Below, one piece after another: positions 27,455 through 36,786 of a stretch of DNA of 64,000 bases (its first letter is position 1; each line of letters begins with the position of its first letter). The stretch is from assembly GCF_002812085.1 (NCBI RefSeq), contig NZ_NPDM01000006.1, positions 112,371 to 176,370 of the forward strand, written 5' to 3'. The notes beneath the pieces were generated by a model. That model was not told the DNA's origin. It saw only the letters and a list, made by a program, of their open reading frames with translations, and made no database searches. This DNA is from Leptospira levettii (lineage in GTDB: Bacteria > Spirochaetota > Leptospiria > Leptospirales > Leptospiraceae). Made by a program: the position numbers and the translations under genes.

Positions 27455-28585
27455 ATGAAATTTTGTAAAACTTGCCTACAACCTGATACAAGACCAAATT
27501 CTGTCTTTCATAGTGATGGGATTTGTCCTGCATGTAAATACCATGAATCGTTAAAAGACGTAGATTGGGAGGACCGTAAAAAGGAACTGGAAGCAATTGT
27601 TAATTTCGGACACGCAAACAATCATTCAGGATATGATTGTATCATTGGTGTTAGTGGTGGGAAAGACAGTTTAAGACAAGCTCTCTTTGTTAGAGAGACT
27701 TTAAAAATGAAGCCACTTCTGGTTTCACTTGGTTATCCTCCAGAACAAGTCACACAGCGAGGTGTTGATAATATATCCAATATGATTTCTCATGGTTTTG
27801 ATTGTGTTACGATCAATCCAGCACCTGGGATTTGGAGAGACCTAAAACGAAAAGGTTTTAGGCAATATACCAATAGTTTTCGTTCTACTGAATTAGCCTT
27901 ATTTAGCAGTGTTCCTAAATTCGCAATTGCCTACCAGATCCCGCTTATCTGGTGGGGGGAGAATTCCGCCTTACAACTGGGTGAAACGGCTATATTGGGA
28001 AAAAGTGGAAGTGATGGTAACAACCTTCGAAAGATGAATACATTGAATGGAGGGGATATAACTTGGCTTCTTTCTGAAGAAGTTAAAAAAAATCAAATCC
28101 TCCAGTATTGTTATCCTAGCCCAGAAGAAATGGAACAAGCAAATTTGCGGATTACATTTCTTGGATACTTTTGGAAGGATTGGTCACTATTGAATAATGG
28201 AAACTATTCGGTTCTCCGTGGGTTAGATATTCGCGATGAAAAACCTTGGGAAATTGGAGATCCATACGGTATTACTTCCTTAGATGAAGATTTTGTTACA
28301 TTCAATCAAATGATCAAATACCTAAAGTTTGGTTTTGGACGTATCACTGATTATGTGAATGAAGAAATACGAAATGGATTAATGACACGGGAGGAAGGCA
28401 TTTCATTGGTTCAAAAATATGATGGGACTTGTTCTCCGTATTATATTGAAAAATTTGCAAATTACATTGGCATCACTGTTCGAGAATTCTGGGAACAAGT
28501 GGATCAATCTGTGAATACGGATTTATTTGAAAAAGTTTCACTGGGTGAATACAAACCAAAATTTACGGTAGGTATTGGAATTTGA
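27455..28585 (+). CDS. N-acetyl sugar amidotransferase (WbpG/PseA type), copy 1
   Basis: A 376-residue PP-loop ATPase that turns an N-acetyl into an acetamidino group using ammonia from the HisH/HisF pair. The N-terminal CxxC pairs (FCKTC, CPAC) probably bind zinc. The ATP loop is VSGGKDS at about residues 66-72 (consensus). IPLIWWGENSALQLGE and FGFGRITDYVNEEIRNG are family blocks. It overlaps hisH at TTGA. The position between the pse and leg modules suggests a 7-acetamidino pseudaminic or legionaminic product, as with PseA/PtmG or WbpG in other bacteria; which sugar is inference. Confidence 0.88.
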   Translation: MKFCKTCLQPDTRPNSVFHSDGICPACKYHESLKDVDWEDRKKELEAIVNFGHANNHSGYDCIIGVSGGKDSLRQALFVRETLKMKPLLVSLGYPPEQVTQRGVDNISNMISHGFDCVTINPAPGIWRDLKRKGFRQYTNSFRSTELALFSSVPKFAIAYQIPLIWWGENSALQLGETAILGKSGSDGNNLRKMNTLNGGDITWLLSEEVKKNQILQYCYPSPEEMEQANLRITFLGYFWKDWSLLNNGNYSVLRGLDIRDEKPWEIGDPYGITSLDEDFVTFNQMIKYLKFGFGRITDYVNEEIRNGLMTREEGISLVQKYDGTCSPYYIEKFANYIGITVREFWEQVDQSVNTDLFEKVSLGEYKPKFTVGIGI

Positions 28586-29208
28586 ATTCCAAACTTAAAA
28601 TTGGTATCATTGATTACGGAGTTGGTAATACTTACTCCATTTTCAATGCACTTTCTTTCTTAAATTATTCGAAAGTTTCAATAACTGACAAGGAAAGAGA
28701 GATTGAAGCAATGGATGCGCTCATTTTTCCAGGAGTTGGTGCTTTTGATGAAGCTTGTAAGCAGCTTGCAAAAAGACAATTAGCACCAGTTTTGAATGAA
28801 CAAGTTCTAGTGAGGAAAAAACCCATTCTTGGAATTTGTCTAGGTATGCAACTCTTTGCAACAAGTTCAGAAGAAAATGGACAACATGAGGGGCTTAACT
28901 GGATTCCTGGACAAGTGAAAAAAATTGATACAAATAATCAATTTCCCGTTCCACATGTCGGATGGAACGATATAAATATAGAAAAGGATGAACCATTATT
29001 TAAAAATAATGCCGATCATGTTCACTTTTACTTTGATCATAGTTATCATTTCGAATGCGAACCAAAATTTATCTCTTCTTGGTGTGATTATGGTACAAAA
29101 ATCACAGCCTCTGTCCAAAAGGATAATATATTTGGAGTACAATTCCATCCGGAAAAAAGCCATATCAGTGGTTTAAAACTTTTTAGAAGTTTCTTATCTT
29201 CCATATAG
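28582..29208 (+). CDS. hisH: HisH-type glutamine amidotransferase subunit
   Basis: A 208-residue class-I glutaminase that releases ammonia from glutamine for HisF. The nucleophile Cys lies in ILGICLGMQLF (about residue 86), and the His-Glu pair in FGVQFHPEKSH (about 190). IIDYGVGNTYSI is the standard start. It is flanked by two sugar amidotransferases and hisF, with no other histidine genes. This is therefore the glycan-associated copy (as in HisH2), not the histidine biosynthetic one. The start is a TTG overlapping the previous stop (TTGA). Confidence 0.92.
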   Translation: MNSKLKIGIIDYGVGNTYSIFNALSFLNYSKVSITDKEREIEAMDALIFPGVGAFDEACKQLAKRQLAPVLNEQVLVRKKPILGICLGMQLFATSSEENGQHEGLNWIPGQVKKIDTNNQFPVPHVGWNDINIEKDEPLFKNNADHVHFYFDHSYHFECEPKFISSWCDYGTKITASVQKDNIFGVQFHPEKSHISGLKLFRSFLSSI

Positions 29209-29211
29209 AAT

Positions 29212-30078
29212 ATGCTTAAAAAAAGAATCATTGCAGTAGTCATCGTTAAAGATGATATCGTAGTACAAAGTATTGGCTTTCGTAAATATTTGCCTATAGG
29301 TAAACCAGAAATCGCATTAGAATTTCTTACTTCATGGGGTATTGATGAAATTGTCTATTTAGATATTTCTGCCACAAGGGATCAAAAACAACCTAACTAC
29401 GATTTGATTCGTAAAGCGGCAAAAAAATGTTACGTTCCGCTTACCGTTGGTGGTGGGATCAGGAGAATGGACCAAGTGCATGAGTTGATGAGTGCTGGTG
29501 CCGATAAAGTTTCAATAAATCATATGGCTTACAATGAAATCTCCTTCGTAAAAGAAGTTGCACTGGCTTATGGGAATCAGTGTGTAGTTGCTTCCATTGA
29601 TGTTGTCAAAACGCCAAGTGGTTACCAGGTGTACGATTACACAAAAAAAGAAGCAACAGAATTGAATCCTGCCGATTATGCAAGGAGACTTGCAGACAAT
29701 GGCGCTGGTGAAATTTTTTTGAACTCAGTGGATCGGGATGGCACTTATTTAGGTTATGATTTTGATTTGATTCAATTGGTTACAAATTCAGTCCATATAC
29801 CAGTGATTTGTTGCGGTGGTGCAAGAAATGCATCGGATATGGTTCACGTTTTTTCAAAAACAAATGTTTCTGCTGCTGCTGCTGCTAACTTTTTTCATTT
29901 TACGGAGCACAGCGTTAACGTTTCAAAATCCATTGTTCGTAAATCTGAAATTATACGATTAGAAACTCATGCAAATTATAATGATAATGATTTAGATTCT
30001 GAAATGAGACTCACTAAAAAAGATGATAAGATTTTAGAGGAAATGCTTTTTCTTCGAATTGAAAAAGAAATTATATGA
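29212..30078 (+). CDS. hisF: HisF-type cyclase subunit of the glycan amidotransferase system
   Basis: A 288-residue barrel that forms the ammonia channel with HisH; longer than biosynthetic HisF (about 255) because of a charged C-terminal tail. RIIAVVIVKDDIVVQ has Val where biosynthetic HisF has the catalytic Cys/Asp-Leu start (RIIPCLDV), so histidine cyclase activity is doubtful. LTVGGGIR, GADKVSINHMA, ADNGAGEIFLNSVDRDGT and VICCGGARN are conserved HisF blocks. A short GCT repeat near 29870-29886 gives a poly-Ala stretch. It overlaps the second amidotransferase gene at ATGA. Confidence 0.9.
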   Translation: MLKKRIIAVVIVKDDIVVQSIGFRKYLPIGKPEIALEFLTSWGIDEIVYLDISATRDQKQPNYDLIRKAAKKCYVPLTVGGGIRRMDQVHELMSAGADKVSINHMAYNEISFVKEVALAYGNQCVVASIDVVKTPSGYQVYDYTKKEATELNPADYARRLADNGAGEIFLNSVDRDGTYLGYDFDLIQLVTNSVHIPVICCGGARNASDMVHVFSKTNVSAAAAANFFHFTEHSVNVSKSIVRKSEIIRLETHANYNDNDLDSEMRLTKKDDKILEEMLFLRIEKEII

Positions 30079-31337
30079 AGATTTGCAATCGTTGTTTATA
30101 TTCTGAACATCATCCACTCAATATTACATTTGATGAAGAGGGAGTCTGTAGTGGATGTCGAATCCATGAAGAAAAAGACTTACTAGATTGGAATGAGAGA
30201 TTTCAAAAATTAAAGCAGATAGTAGAGAATTACCGTAACCAATCAGGAAATAACTACGATTGTATTGTGCCGGTAAGCGGAGCTAGGGATTCTTATTTTA
30301 TCGTACACACTGTAAAAAATGTACTAGGTCTTAATCCTTTATTAGTTACATACAACAAACATTACAACACCGATCTTGGAATTCGTAACTTAGCCAATCT
30401 GCGAATCAAGTTTAACCTTGATATCATAACACTTACTGTAAGCCCAGAGACAGTAAAAAAAATTACTCGTGGCACATTTCGAAAAATGGGAAGCATTTAT
30501 TGGCATTGTATTGCGGGCCAAACTGTTTATCCAGTGCAAGTCGCAGTAAAATTTAAAATCCCATTGATCATTTGGGGTGCTCACCAAGGTGTTGATCAAG
30601 TCGGAATGTTTTCTCATCTTAATGAAGTCGAGATGACTCGGAAGTATCGAAAAGAACATGATTTAATGGGTTTCGAAGCAGAGGATTTAATCGATGAATT
30701 TGATGGAATTGATGAATCTGATATTGTTCAGTTTCGATATCCACAAGATAAAGAAATTGAGCGAATCGGGGTTCGTGGAATATATCTCAACAATTATATT
30801 CGATGGGATAGCAAAGCACAACATGAAAAAATGATCGAGCTTTATGATTATGAAACTGGTGAGCAAACACGAACCTTTGATACTTACAATGATGTTGATT
30901 GTTTCAATTATTCTGATGTTCACGATTATATAAAGTTTATTAAACATGGCTATGGAAAGGTGACAGACCATGTTTGTCGTGAAATACGTCTTCGCCGGCT
31001 AAGTAGGGAAGATGGAATTAAGTTAATCAAAGAATACTCAATGAAAGAACCTAAAAATCTGAAGCAATTTTTAAATTGGATTGGAATGACTAAAAATGGT
31101 TTTAAATTTATGTTAGACCAACACCGAAATTCTAAGATTTGGTTTAGAAATGAAAATTGGGAATGGGAGCTAAAGAATCCAGATCCGTTTCAATGTGAAA
31201 ATAGTAGAAAGTCTGAATTAGAACAAGTTAGATTGGATCTTGTCGAAAACGAATGTAAGTTTAGATATACCCAAAATAAAAGACCAGATTTTATAGATGA
31301 TAATTACATTCTTATTGGAAAAGGATTCTATAAGTAA
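30075..31337 (+). CDS. N-acetyl sugar amidotransferase family protein, divergent copy 2
   Basis: A 420-residue paralogue of the gene three positions upstream, with the same layout: CNRC and CSGC pairs at the N-terminus, then a PP-loop at about 66-72. The loop reads VSGARDS where copy 1 has VSGGKDS, so Gly-Lys is replaced by Ala-Arg. IPLIIWGAHQGVDQVGMF and HGYGKVTDHVCREIRLRRLS correspond to family blocks. It has about 45 extra C-terminal residues. It may modify a second sugar position or a different sugar using the same HisH/HisF ammonia source, or be regulatory. Its stop is immediately followed by the next start. Confidence 0.82.
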   Translation: MKICNRCLYSEHHPLNITFDEEGVCSGCRIHEEKDLLDWNERFQKLKQIVENYRNQSGNNYDCIVPVSGARDSYFIVHTVKNVLGLNPLLVTYNKHYNTDLGIRNLANLRIKFNLDIITLTVSPETVKKITRGTFRKMGSIYWHCIAGQTVYPVQVAVKFKIPLIIWGAHQGVDQVGMFSHLNEVEMTRKYRKEHDLMGFEAEDLIDEFDGIDESDIVQFRYPQDKEIERIGVRGIYLNNYIRWDSKAQHEKMIELYDYETGEQTRTFDTYNDVDCFNYSDVHDYIKFIKHGYGKVTDHVCREIRLRRLSREDGIKLIKEYSMKEPKNLKQFLNWIGMTKNGFKFMLDQHRNSKIWFRNENWEWELKNPDPFQCENSRKSELEQVRLDLVENECKFRYTQNKRPDFIDDNYILIGKGFYK

Positions 31338-33179
31338 TTGTTCCATTTCTCCTTCGATATTATTTTTTCAGAACTGACATATGTTAGTTCTATCTTTGCT
31401 TTGCTAATCAGAATTTTTTTTCAAAAGGTTTATTATGTAAAACTTACTAGCGAAAAAATCGAATCCTTTGCAAATTTTTTGAAAAAATTTGGGATCATTC
31501 CTTTGCCGATTGCAGACTTAAAAACGATTTCAACATTCGCAGATGCAGATAGTGACCCTAAAGGATATGCCTGGGCTTGGTTAGATAAAAAACTAAAACA
31601 CTTTGAGTTTGAAAAATTAGGAAATTTATTTCCTAATGTCAAAAATTTGGATGAAAAAGTATCTATTTATCTTTTGGATTTTGTTGCATTAAAGCTTACT
31701 TCTTTAGGAAGTAAGTTAATTTTTTGGCATGAAAACTATCCAGATAGAAAAATCATTTTTATTAGCTTCTCTTTTGATGATCTGGCGATTCCTAAACTTC
31801 CTGATAACTGTTTAAGGCTGGTGATACCAATTCCAGGAATTCTTAGTGTTTTTCCTTTTGTTTTGAAAGTTATCTTTCGTATCTTTTCTAAATTGCGAAG
31901 TTTGGTTTCATTTAAGCCAAAGTTACAAGGAAAATTTCGTCCAGAATCTCATTTTGACTGGGGAATATATGAGCATGTCTATGTGACTCATTCTGGTTTA
32001 AAGTATGGGAGTTTGTATGAAAAGAGCTTATACTATACTGAAACAGATCCCTTTTTTGAACCAAAAAACTTAGTTCACTTTGACTATTCTGGCTACAATT
32101 CACCTTCGGAAGATCTACCTTGGTTTAAGCTGACACCTGCAAAAAAGTTAGGTGTAAAAGATGTAGTTTTCATCAGTCTTAAGTTAGTATTCGTTCTAAA
32201 TTTTCTATCAATAAAATTGTCTTCTCTTCCTTTAAAGATTCGAATATTGATCCTTGCATTGAAATTTCGTGCACATAGAATAGATCTCGGACAATTTAAA
32301 CAACTGAAAAGAGCTTATATTGATTATGATATTCTTTGTCCCAAATCGTTAATTTTAGCCTTTGAGTCTTATAATATCCTTACTATAGGGGTTCAGGAAA
32401 GGTATATTTCTGCTTATTATAAATCTACAACAGTAATATTGGATCAATATCTCATTTCCTCTAACGAGAGTCGATTGGTAATGGAAAGATCTAGAAATTA
32501 TCTCTTCGCTAAATCTTTTCCGGTTGGGCAATACAGAACAGATGAGTTTTTCAGAAAATTCCCAAATATTTCAAACGAAGATTCTGTAGGTATTTATAAG
32601 AAGAGAATTTTAGTGTTAGGTTTTCATAGCGACATGACTTGGATAGAAAGTCAGGTTAATCCGCTTCTGAATTGGCAAGCCCAAGAGCATTTTTTAGATG
32701 AAATTATGACGCTTGCAAGTGAATTTAAAGATTCACTTTTTACTTTAAGATATAAATTGATTGATTGGTTGGAGTTACCATTTTTTTCTCAGATAAAGAA
32801 TCGGTTAAAGGAATTCCAAAATATCAAAATTTCCAAGGAATATGGTATTTCATTCTATAGTTACTATTTAGTTAAGAATTCGGATATTGTCATAGGTAAA
32901 CATACATCTCTCCTTGATGAGGCAATTTCCATTGGAAAGCCAACATTGGTTCATGACTATTCTCATAATATTAAGTCAGTTATTTGTGACACATTTGATT
33001 ATTTCGGATCACGTGTTATTTGTAAAAATTTTGATAGTTTTAAAGAACGATTTAGACTTTTAGTAGAAGATGACATTGATCTAAAACGTGAGATCAAGGA
33101 AATATCTACAAAACTTTACGGTGGCTTATCTGATGGTAATGTAAAAGAACGTATCCATTCGACCATTAAGTCAATTTAG
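31338..33179 (+). CDS. Large orphan surface-glycan protein, putative transferase (1 of 3)
   Basis: A 613-residue protein I cannot assign to a named family. It starts at TTG directly after the previous stop, with AAAGGAT upstream; no ATG exists in frame until near the middle. Hydrophobic stretches occur near residues 15-35 and 175-195. The C-terminal third looks like a GT-B nucleotide-binding half: RILVLGFHSDMTWIE, then LVKNSDIVIGKHTSLLDEAISIGKPTLV (core IVIGKHTSLLDEAISIGK), with a Thr-Ser pair followed by Glu. It is AT-richer than the pse genes. It closes the pseudaminic/amidotransferase module, so a role transferring that sugar is possible but unproven. Confidence 0.55.
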   Translation: MFHFSFDIIFSELTYVSSIFALLIRIFFQKVYYVKLTSEKIESFANFLKKFGIIPLPIADLKTISTFADADSDPKGYAWAWLDKKLKHFEFEKLGNLFPNVKNLDEKVSIYLLDFVALKLTSLGSKLIFWHENYPDRKIIFISFSFDDLAIPKLPDNCLRLVIPIPGILSVFPFVLKVIFRIFSKLRSLVSFKPKLQGKFRPESHFDWGIYEHVYVTHSGLKYGSLYEKSLYYTETDPFFEPKNLVHFDYSGYNSPSEDLPWFKLTPAKKLGVKDVVFISLKLVFVLNFLSIKLSSLPLKIRILILALKFRAHRIDLGQFKQLKRAYIDYDILCPKSLILAFESYNILTIGVQERYISAYYKSTTVILDQYLISSNESRLVMERSRNYLFAKSFPVGQYRTDEFFRKFPNISNEDSVGIYKKRILVLGFHSDMTWIESQVNPLLNWQAQEHFLDEIMTLASEFKDSLFTLRYKLIDWLELPFFSQIKNRLKEFQNIKISKEYGISFYSYYLVKNSDIVIGKHTSLLDEAISIGKPTLVHDYSHNIKSVICDTFDYFGSRVICKNFDSFKERFRLLVEDDIDLKREIKEISTKLYGGLSDGNVKERIHSTIKSI

Positions 33180-33228
33180 ATTGAAATAATTAATATAATT
33201 TTTTAAATACTTTTCTACAGAATAATTT

Positions 33229-33945
33229 ATGAAATACAATTCTAAAAATGATTATTGGGTCGACCCAAAAACAGGAAATCCTAGATACGATTTTGAAGAG
33301 ATGTATAAAGATCTTTCGGATCCTTGGGGATGCGAAGAGAAGAATAGTTCAGTTACCAATCGATTGTTTTTGGAACTGTTGCTAGACGAAAATTCTTCTT
33401 ATAAACGTATTTTAGATTTGGGATCCGGAAAAGGATCTCTATCTCACTTATTTTATCAGAAATATTTGGCATTTTTAAACACTCGTAATTCGGTGAACCA
33501 ATCTAACTCAAAGATTGAACTGAACCAACCCTCTGCTTTTGAAATGTATGGTCTTGAATATTCCGAACTAGCTGTTAATGAAGCAAAAAAATTAAATCAG
33601 AACATAAAATTTCAAACTTTTGATCTCTTGAATTCGACTTCCATACCATATCAAGAGATCGATTTAGTGATTCTTTCTGAAGTTCTTTGGTATCTCGTGA
33701 GTGATCTTTCTGCTGTATTTAAAAAGATTCATCAATGTATGAGAGTAAATCAGGAAAGAAATAGTATTTTAGCAATCCATCAGTATTTTCCTGGAAACCA
33801 GAAGTATTTTCGGAACTTTTTGGATGGCGAATCTGGGTTCGATAGTTTTATAAAAAAGGAAGGTTTATTTGAGACTCTAGAAAAGGTCAAATTCTTTCAT
33901 AAGAATGGTGATTGCGTTCTGCTTTATAAATTAACCAAACTATGA
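33229..33945 (+). CDS. Class I SAM-dependent methyltransferase
   Basis: A 238-residue protein with SAM motif I ILDLGSGKGSLSHLF at about 62-76, an acidic strand end (MYGLEYSELAVNEAK), and motif IV-like IDLVILSEVLWYL. A loop rich in Asn and Ser sits between motifs I and II. The N-terminus (DYWVDPKTGNPRYDFEEMY) is typical of small O-antigen-locus methyltransferases. It probably methylates a sugar in this locus. It overlaps the cytidylyltransferase gene downstream at ATGA. Confidence 0.78.
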   Translation: MKYNSKNDYWVDPKTGNPRYDFEEMYKDLSDPWGCEEKNSSVTNRLFLELLLDENSSYKRILDLGSGKGSLSHLFYQKYLAFLNTRNSVNQSNSKIELNQPSAFEMYGLEYSELAVNEAKKLNQNIKFQTFDLLNSTSIPYQEIDLVILSEVLWYLVSDLSAVFKKIHQCMRVNQERNSILAIHQYFPGNQKYFRNFLDGESGFDSFIKKEGLFETLEKVKFFHKNGDCVLLYKLTKL

Positions 33946-34643
33946 ATATTTTAGCATTTATTCCAGCAAGGGGTGGATCTAAAGGGATACCTGGAAAAAA
34001 CTTATACCAAATAGCAGGGAATCCATTACTTTTTTATACCATTGATCTGGCGAAAAAAATAGATAAAAATGTGATTCCGTTTTTATCAACGGATGATAAC
34101 GAAATCAAAGCTTATGGAAGATCATTAGGTTTAATTGATGATTATCTGAGACCAAAGGAATTAGCAAGTGATTCCTCCGCTACGATTGATGCAGTGATGC
34201 ATGCTTTAGAGTGGTTTCAGAAATCGGGTGAAGTGGAATTTGATACTATCCTACTATTGCAACCTACTTCGCCCATTCGAATTTTAACAGAAGTGCAAAA
34301 TGCAATCCATAGGTTCAAAGAAAGTAAAATGGAGAGTCTTGTGAGTGTGACTTTAATGCGAGAACATCCATTTGAATGTATTAAGTCCGTTGAGGATTCA
34401 TGGTCTTTTTTAGAGAAACCAAATAAAAAAGTTACGGGAAGACAAGGTTATACAGGAAATTATTACTTTCTGGATGGATCATTTTACTTAGCTACGGTTG
34501 AGTTTTTAAAAAACAATAAAGCTTTTGTTGTCGAAGGAAAAACCCATTTATTCGAATCAAAGTTACGTTATTCGATTGATATTGATGAATTAGAAGATAT
34601 GGAAATTGCCGAGTGCATTTTAGAAAGGAAACTAAAAATATGA
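33942..34643 (+). CDS. legF: CMP-nonulosonate cytidylyltransferase (LegF/NeuA-type)
   Basis: A 233-residue CMP-sugar synthetase. FIPARGGSKGIPGKNL at residues 5-20 is the CTP-binding loop, FLSTDDNEIKAYG follows at about 47, and ILLLQPTSPIR is the family block for the active site. As the first enzyme gene of a block with LegC-, LegI- and LegG-like enzymes and a PtmE-like nucleotidyltransferase, it most likely activates a legionaminic-type acid. The symbol is given by context; NeuA would be the other reading. It overlaps both neighbours at ATGA. Confidence 0.85.
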   Translation: MNILAFIPARGGSKGIPGKNLYQIAGNPLLFYTIDLAKKIDKNVIPFLSTDDNEIKAYGRSLGLIDDYLRPKELASDSSATIDAVMHALEWFQKSGEVEFDTILLLQPTSPIRILTEVQNAIHRFKESKMESLVSVTLMREHPFECIKSVEDSWSFLEKPNKKVTGRQGYTGNYYFLDGSFYLATVEFLKNNKAFVVEGKTHLFESKLRYSIDIDELEDMEIAECILERKLKI

Positions 34644-35635
34644 AAAATATACTGTTAATTGGTGGAGCAGGTTATGTTGGATCAGTGATCACCGATTTTT
34701 TACTGAGAAATGGCTATAAGGTTACTTGTTTTGACGGATTTTTGTATGAGAACCAACGTACTGTAATACCCTATATTCTGAATGAAAACTACAAATTTAT
34801 TTCTGGTGATCTCTGTGACGAAGATGCCGTAAAAAAAGCATTAGTTGGAATCGATTCAGTCGTACTACTCGCAGGTTTAGTTGGTGATCCAATTACAAAA
34901 AAATACCCAGATTTATCTAAAAAGATTAATGATGATGGAATAATGAATCTTTTCCAAGTTATGAATGGGAAGGGAATTGAAAGACTTATTTTCATTTCAA
35001 CTTGTTCTAATTATGGTCTGATTCAAAATGATGAGCTTGCTGATGAAAACTTTGAGCTTTCTCCGCTTTCTTTATATGCAAAAGCGAAAGTTGCCGCTGA
35101 GAAAGAACTATTGAGTGAAAAAAATAATTTTGACTATTCTACTGTAGTTTTGCGATTTGCAACTGCCTTTGGATTATCTCCAAGAATGAGATTTGATCTT
35201 ACCGTAAGTGAGTTTACTAAGGATTTAATTTTAGGAAAAGAATTACTTGTATATGATGCTCATACTTGGAGACCTTATTGCCATGTAAAAGATTTCGCAA
35301 GATTAATTGACATAGTATTGAAATCTCCTAAGGAGAAAACTCATAAAGAAGTTTTTAATGCAGGTGGCGAAATCAATAATTTTACAAAACAAGGAATTTT
35401 GGATATTATTTTAAAGTATCTGCCCAATTCAAAAGTTAGTTTTAAAGAACATGGAAGTGATCCACGTAATTATAAAGTTAATTTTTCAAAAGTGAAGTCA
35501 GTACTCGGATTTGAACCTAAATACACAGTGGAAGATGGTGTAAAAGAATTAATTGAAGCATTTCAATTGAATCTTTTTAAAAATTTAGAACATGATATCA
35601 ACTTTCATGGGAATTATACAATCAACTATCGATGA
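34640..35635 (+). CDS. NAD-dependent epimerase/dehydratase
   Basis: A 331-residue extended SDR. The cofactor motif is ILLIGGAGYVGSV at residues 4-16. FISTCSNYG carries the catalytic Thr/Ser region and YAKAK the Tyr/Lys pair; FATAFGLSPRMRFDLTVSEF is a block shared with sugar-nucleotide C-epimerases and reductases. ATG 34640 (AAAGGAA upstream, ATGA overlap) is preferred to an earlier in-frame start. The position between legF- and legC-like genes suggests it modifies or supplies the legionaminic precursor, but it does not look like canonical LegB. Confidence 0.82.
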   Translation: MKNILLIGGAGYVGSVITDFLLRNGYKVTCFDGFLYENQRTVIPYILNENYKFISGDLCDEDAVKKALVGIDSVVLLAGLVGDPITKKYPDLSKKINDDGIMNLFQVMNGKGIERLIFISTCSNYGLIQNDELADENFELSPLSLYAKAKVAAEKELLSEKNNFDYSTVVLRFATAFGLSPRMRFDLTVSEFTKDLILGKELLVYDAHTWRPYCHVKDFARLIDIVLKSPKEKTHKEVFNAGGEINNFTKQGILDIILKYLPNSKVSFKEHGSDPRNYKVNFSKVKSVLGFEPKYTVEDGVKELIEAFQLNLFKNLEHDINFHGNYTINYR

Positions 35636-36786
35636 TAAAATCGTTTTTAGATCTAGTTAGAGATCATTACAATTCGCCTGATGAATTCATTCCCCTCCAT
35701 GCGCCTGTATTTCGTGGGAATGAAATTCATTATGTGACTGAAACTATAAAGTCCACCTTTGTTTCATCCGTTGGTGCGTATGTAGACCAGTTTGAAGTGA
35801 TGATGAAATCGATCACTGGTGCAAAATATGCCATTGCTACCGTAAATGGAACGGCTGCACTTCATATTGCGCTTCATAGTTTAGGAGTCTCTGCGGGAGA
35901 TGAGATCATTACGCAAGCTTTAAGTTTTGTTGCGACTGCCAATGCCATCAGGTATACAGGTGCAGATCCTGTTTTTCTTGATGTTGATTTAGATTCCATG
36001 AGCCTTTCGCCAATTGCGTTGTTATTGTTTTTGGAATCTGAGTGCGAATTTAAAGAGCAAATTGTTACGAACAAACGAACAGGAAAACGAATCAAAGCCA
36101 TTGTTCCAATGCACACATTTGGAAATCCTGGTAGGATCGAAGAAATTTGTAATATAGCGGAGAGATTTCGATTAGATGTGGTTGAAGACTCCGCAGAATC
36201 TCTGGGAAGTTATGTGAAAAGTAAACATACTGGATCTTTTGGTCGTTTAGGTGTATTTAGTTTTAATGGCAATAAAACCGTTACTTGTGGTGGTGGTGGT
36301 GCTGTTGTTACGGATGACGAAAGTTTAGGAAAAAGATTAAAACATATAACCACAACGGCGAAAGTTCCACATCCTTGGGAATATTCTCATGATGAATTAG
36401 GATTCAATTATAGAATGCCCAATCTAAATGCCGCACTTGCATGTGCACAGTTGGAGCAGTTAGATGATTTTTTAAAAGAGAAAAGAGAACTTTCTCTAAA
36501 ATATATTCAGTTTTTTGAAAATACCAACGTAACTTTCAAAAAAGAAATAGAAAATTCGGTTTCGAATTACTGGCTAAATACAGTTGAGTTTCAATCAAAA
36601 TCAGATAGAGACAAGTTCCTGGCTGAAACCAATGGGGCTAAAGTGATGACACGTCCTTCCTGGAATCCACTAAACACATTACCCATGTATCAAAATTGTT
36701 TTTCTGATTCATTAAAAAATACGAATCACATTGCTGATCGTTTAGTGAATATTCCCAGTGGAGTGAAATGGAAGGAATCATACTAA
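35632..36786 (+). CDS. legC: DegT-family aminotransferase, LegC type
   Basis: A 384-residue PLP aminotransferase. FIPLHAPVFRGNEIHYV and STFVSSVGAYVDQFE near the N-terminus are hallmarks of the LegC subgroup acting on 4-keto-6-deoxy sugar nucleotides. The PLP Lys is Lys215 in FSFNGNKTVTCGGGG. HDELGFNYRMPNLNAALACAQL is the conserved dimer block (core GFNYRMPNLNAALACAQL). Transamination here gives the 4-amino sugar that the next enzyme acetylates. It overlaps the acetyltransferase gene by 19 bases. Confidence 0.87.
   Translation: MIKSFLDLVRDHYNSPDEFIPLHAPVFRGNEIHYVTETIKSTFVSSVGAYVDQFEVMMKSITGAKYAIATVNGTAALHIALHSLGVSAGDEIITQALSFVATANAIRYTGADPVFLDVDLDSMSLSPIALLLFLESECEFKEQIVTNKRTGKRIKAIVPMHTFGNPGRIEEICNIAERFRLDVVEDSAESLGSYVKSKHTGSFGRLGVFSFNGNKTVTCGGGGAVVTDDESLGKRLKHITTTAKVPHPWEYSHDELGFNYRMPNLNAALACAQLEQLDDFLKEKRELSLKYIQFFENTNVTFKKEIENSVSNYWLNTVEFQSKSDRDKFLAETNGAKVMTRPSWNPLNTLPMYQNCFSDSLKNTNHIADRLVNIPSGVKWKESY

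Noticed and set aside
29868..29886. GCT trinucleotide run in hisF
   Set aside because: It is only about five units and a whole-unit change keeps the frame, giving a poly-Ala stretch; not a credible on/off switch.
28582..30078. hisH/hisF as part of histidine biosynthesis
   Set aside because: No other his genes are present, HisF lacks the usual RIIPCLDV start, and both genes are locked between two sugar amidotransferases.
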